Position numbers and translations under genes: made by a program. Below the pieces are notes generated by a model. The model worked only from the letters and a program-made list of their open reading frames with translations. It was not told where the DNA came from and ran no database searches. Below are positions 7,162-8,553 of a stretch of 8,553 bases of DNA, piece after piece (the stretch's first letter is position 1; every line of letters starts with the position of its first letter). The DNA is from Bacteroides sp. (lineage in GTDB: Bacteria; Bacteroidota; Bacteroidia; Bacteroidales; Bacteroidaceae). The stretch spans positions 1,551 through 10,103 of the forward strand of contig DXLM01000094.1 in assembly GCA_019414725.1 (NCBI GenBank). Reading direction: 5' to 3'.

Positions 7162-7421
7162 ATGCTTACCGTTCTCCTCTACTCATTAAGTCCACCATAC
7201 TTATATTATTTCCCTCTTTTACTTGATACACAATATATTATGAATGTTTTTTTAGTCACTTTCTACTTATACTCTACCATTAGCATAATCAGCACTCTAA
7301 AAATCAGGCTATTATCTATTTAATATTCTATTTATTTTCTACTTATATGAACCATAAAACTATCAATCGTTTTCTTTATTACACAATTACAGTATTTATC
7401 AATCTACTAAACCCTAATCGG
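7162..7421. other. Gene-free AT-rich spacer between the inverted repeat and the DUF4373-type gene
   Basis: No credible reading frame, RNA gene or terminator was found in these 260 bases. A 27-codon frame starting in the repeat (7143-7226) has no recognisable features. The absence of a clear terminator after the stop at 7422 leaves open readthrough of the DUF4373-type gene into the invertible segment. Confidence 0.5.
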
Positions 7422-8225
7422 TCAAACTCGCAGGCGCGACCAAATAAAGGCTAACGGTTGATGTATCCTTCCACCTGACATACGCATATCAGCTAATATT
7501 TTCCATATCGGATGCCCTATCACACCATAATCACAGTAACCCACTATCTTATATAAATTATCATCTCCTATCCCCCACTGCTGCAAAGCTTCAACCAGTC
7601 CGGAAGTATTTCTGCGTTTTCCATCTACAGGAATAGAAGAAAAGGTCTCTTTCTCCGCAAAAATCCTCTTCTTTTCTGGAGCACAAAAAGAGGAGGGGTC
7701 CTTTTCTTTTTTTTGCTCTGCTTTACTTTCCTCTGCTTTACTTTGTGACTTCATGTTTACATTTCCGGTTTTCATGTCCACATTTTCCGTTGAAATGCCT
7801 ACATTACTGCCGTCTACATACAAATTCTTGTATTTTGAAATCTCTATTAACAAGTAATCAGCCCGCACCTCTACACGCTTCCGTCGTTGTGCCGCCTCAA
7901 AGTAATGTCCCTGTATGCTTTCCGAAGTAAGAATTCCAAATTTTTCGTATTGGACTTTACTGAAAAAGCCACGTTCCAATAGTGCATCCACCACTTGCTG
8001 TACATAATCCGCCGTACAACCTTCGGGCAATCTGCGGGTAAAAAGCAGACACTCATCCTTTCCCCAACGGCAAAAATATCCTTTGTGGTAAATACGTGCC
8101 AACAAGCGCAATACAAGCAATGTAGCCCGACTGCCCAACTCTTGTTCCACCAACAATATTTTATCATTCTCGAAGAAATCTACACTCAGGTAGAAAAATT
8201 CCAATCCGGTTGTTTGTAATGCCAT
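7422..8225 (-). CDS. Lin1244/Lin1753-type N-terminal domain protein (DUF4373 family)
   Basis: A 267-residue protein that resembles the DUF4373 family, found in Bacteroidetes and Firmicutes genomes and often in prophage or replication-related settings; its biochemical role is not established. Residues 7-125 match the N-terminal domain: a conserved FFYLSVDFFENDKI opening, the helical LLVLRLLARIYHKGYFCRWG, and LLERGFFS, together suggesting a winged-helix fold. Residues 141-180 are a hydrophilic linker with three heptapeptides beginning NV (NVGISTE, NVDMKTG, NVNMKSQ) and a tandem SKAEE/SKAEQ, encoded by 15-bp near-identical repeats at 7716-7745. A second small domain (205-267) ends in HPIWKILADMRMSGGRIHQPLAFIWSRLR, a helical element usual at the C-terminus of these proteins. 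There is no signal peptide, so it is cytoplasmic and may bind DNA. The start ATG (8223-8225) fits a promoter at 8248-8255. No phage genes are visible nearby. Confidence 0.8.
   Translation of the reverse strand: MALQTTGLEFFYLSVDFFENDKILLVEQELGSRATLLVLRLLARIYHKGYFCRWGKDECLLFTRRLPEGCTADYVQQVVDALLERGFFSKVQYEKFGILTSESIQGHYFEAAQRRKRVEVRADYLLIEISKYKNLYVDGSNVGISTENVDMKTGNVNMKSQSKAEESKAEQKKEKDPSSFCAPEKKRIFAEKETFSSIPVDGKRRNTSGLVEALQQWGIGDDNLYKIVGYCDYGVIGHPIWKILADMRMSGGRIHQPLAFIWSRLRV
7716..7745. repeat. 15-bp tandem repeat in the linker of the DUF4373-type gene
   Basis: CTCTGCTTTACTTTC (7716-7730) is followed immediately by CTCTGCTTTACTTTG (7731-7745), 14 of 15 identical. It encodes the repeated SKAE linker peptide, and gain or loss of units would keep the frame. 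Confidence 0.8.
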
Positions 8226-8247
8226 ATCAATATTTTTTTATTTATGG

Positions 8248-8255
8248 CAAATATA
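8248..8255 (-). promoter_or_regulatory. Candidate -7 element for the DUF4373-type gene
   Basis: Minus-strand TATATTTG matches TAnnTTTG; no -33 TTTG is seen at the right distance. Transcription would begin near 8241, about 16 nt before the ATG. A second TATATTTG at 8428-8435 with TTTG at 8458-8461 (22-bp spacing) could give a longer leader of about 195 nt. Confidence 0.4.
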
Positions 8256-8270
8256 GAAAGAAGCCCGGAC

Positions 8271-8320
8271 GGAATGACGCGATTTGACGCGATTTGGCAC
8301 AATAATACGCAATAATGCAC
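8271..8320. repeat. Five-unit array with 10-bp periodicity upstream of the DUF4373-type gene
   Basis: The five decamers from 8271 each consist of an AT-rich half followed by a GC-containing half: GACGC (8276), GACGC (8286), GGCAC (8296), TACGC (8306), TGCAC (8316). Units two and three share GATTT, units four and five share AATAA. It starts 16 bp upstream of the candidate -7 element. One unit per helical turn is what a cooperative DNA-binding protein would use; that role is inferred. Confidence 0.6.
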
Positions 8321-8459
8321 AATTGATGCTCCACACACATCTTGAATAGCAGCCGGAAAGATATAGACGATAAAGACGAAAGATATATTATCTTACATGG
8401 GTATCATTATAGATGTTACAATTTTATCAAATATACATAGAAACAGATGGATGTATACA

Positions 8460-8503
8460 AAAAAAGAGAAACTGCCTCCAAAGGAAAACAGTATCTCTTT
8501 TTT
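8460..8503 (-). terminator. Bidirectional intrinsic terminator
   Basis: An A-run and GAGAAACTG (to 8474) pair with CAGTATCTC and a T-run (8489-8503), one A-A mismatch, around a 14-nt loop. Both sides end in at least six T when read on their own strand, so it can stop transcription in both directions. On the minus strand it falls about 21 bp past the putative stop at 8525. Confidence 0.75.
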
Positions 8504-8524
8504 ATCTTATAAGATTCTTCTCTA

Positions 8525-8553
8525 TTATTCTTCCGTATAGCGTTCAATAGTCT
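8525..8553 (-). CDS. Possible C-terminal end of a gene running in from the right
   Basis: The minus-strand frame entering at 8551 reads TIERYTEE and ends at TAA (8525-8527). The stop is followed after about 21 bp by a strong terminator, which is why a gene end is proposed. Eight codons are too few to identify a family or to rule out chance; the other two minus frames are not better supported. Confidence 0.35.

Noticed and set aside
7143..7226. 27-codon plus-strand frame beginning inside the right inverted repeat, just after the outward promoter
   Set aside because: No recognisable peptide features, AT-rich, and the start falls in the recombination site; more likely a by-product of the site sequence.
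6727..7421. A recombinase gene next to the inverted repeats
   Set aside because: No open frame of suitable length or tyrosine/serine recombinase motif exists here or elsewhere in the window; an enzyme would have to act from another locus.
8271..8320. The 10-bp periodic array as a CRISPR array
   Set aside because: Units are only 10 bp, with no spacers and no cas genes in the window.

Overview
The window looks like AT-rich gut Bacteroidales DNA, most likely Bacteroides or a close relative. The evidence is a complete susC/susD pair with typical SusC/RagA and SusD signatures, -7 elements of the TAnnTTTG type upstream of nearly every transcript, and no clear Shine-Dalgarno sequences. Almost everything is read from the minus strand, so the order of transcription is right to left.

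Right end (8553 to 7422): eight codons that may be the C-terminus of a minus-strand gene, a strong bidirectional terminator, an intergenic stretch holding a short array with 10-bp periodicity, then a complete gene for a 267-aa Lin1244/Lin1753-type (DUF4373) protein. Middle (7421 to 6721): a 701-bp gap without a real gene. It contains two inverted copies of the 16-bp palindromic site AGTTCCAAAAGAACTT at 6751-6766 and 7146-7161, flanking 379 bp. A TATCTTTG promoter element just inside the right copy points away from susC. This has the layout of an invertible promoter, shown here in the orientation in which that promoter does not read susC. Next comes the transporter pair susC (6720-3499) and susD (3477-1969), closed by a hairpin terminator.

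Left part (1968 to 1): a 600-bp gap carries, on the plus strand, a compact small-RNA gene (promoter, about 67-nt transcript, GC hairpin with seven T). After it come two minus-strand SGNH/GDSL esterase genes, each with its own candidate promoter. The first (1368-517) is complete. The second (from 256 to the window edge) resembles rhamnogalacturonan acetylesterases, but an in-frame TGA replaces the conserved arginine of block II.

How it may fit together (inference): SusC and SusD would bind and import an oligosaccharide, and the secreted esterases would remove acetyl or other ester groups from it. Pectin/rhamnogalacturonan is a guess based on the damaged esterase. No glycoside hydrolase, polysaccharide lyase, regulator or recombinase gene is in the window. 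Two layers of control are suggested: DNA inversion upstream of susC, and an sRNA whose 5' end is complementary over 11 nt to the start-codon regions of both esterase genes and over 7 nt to those of susC and susD.
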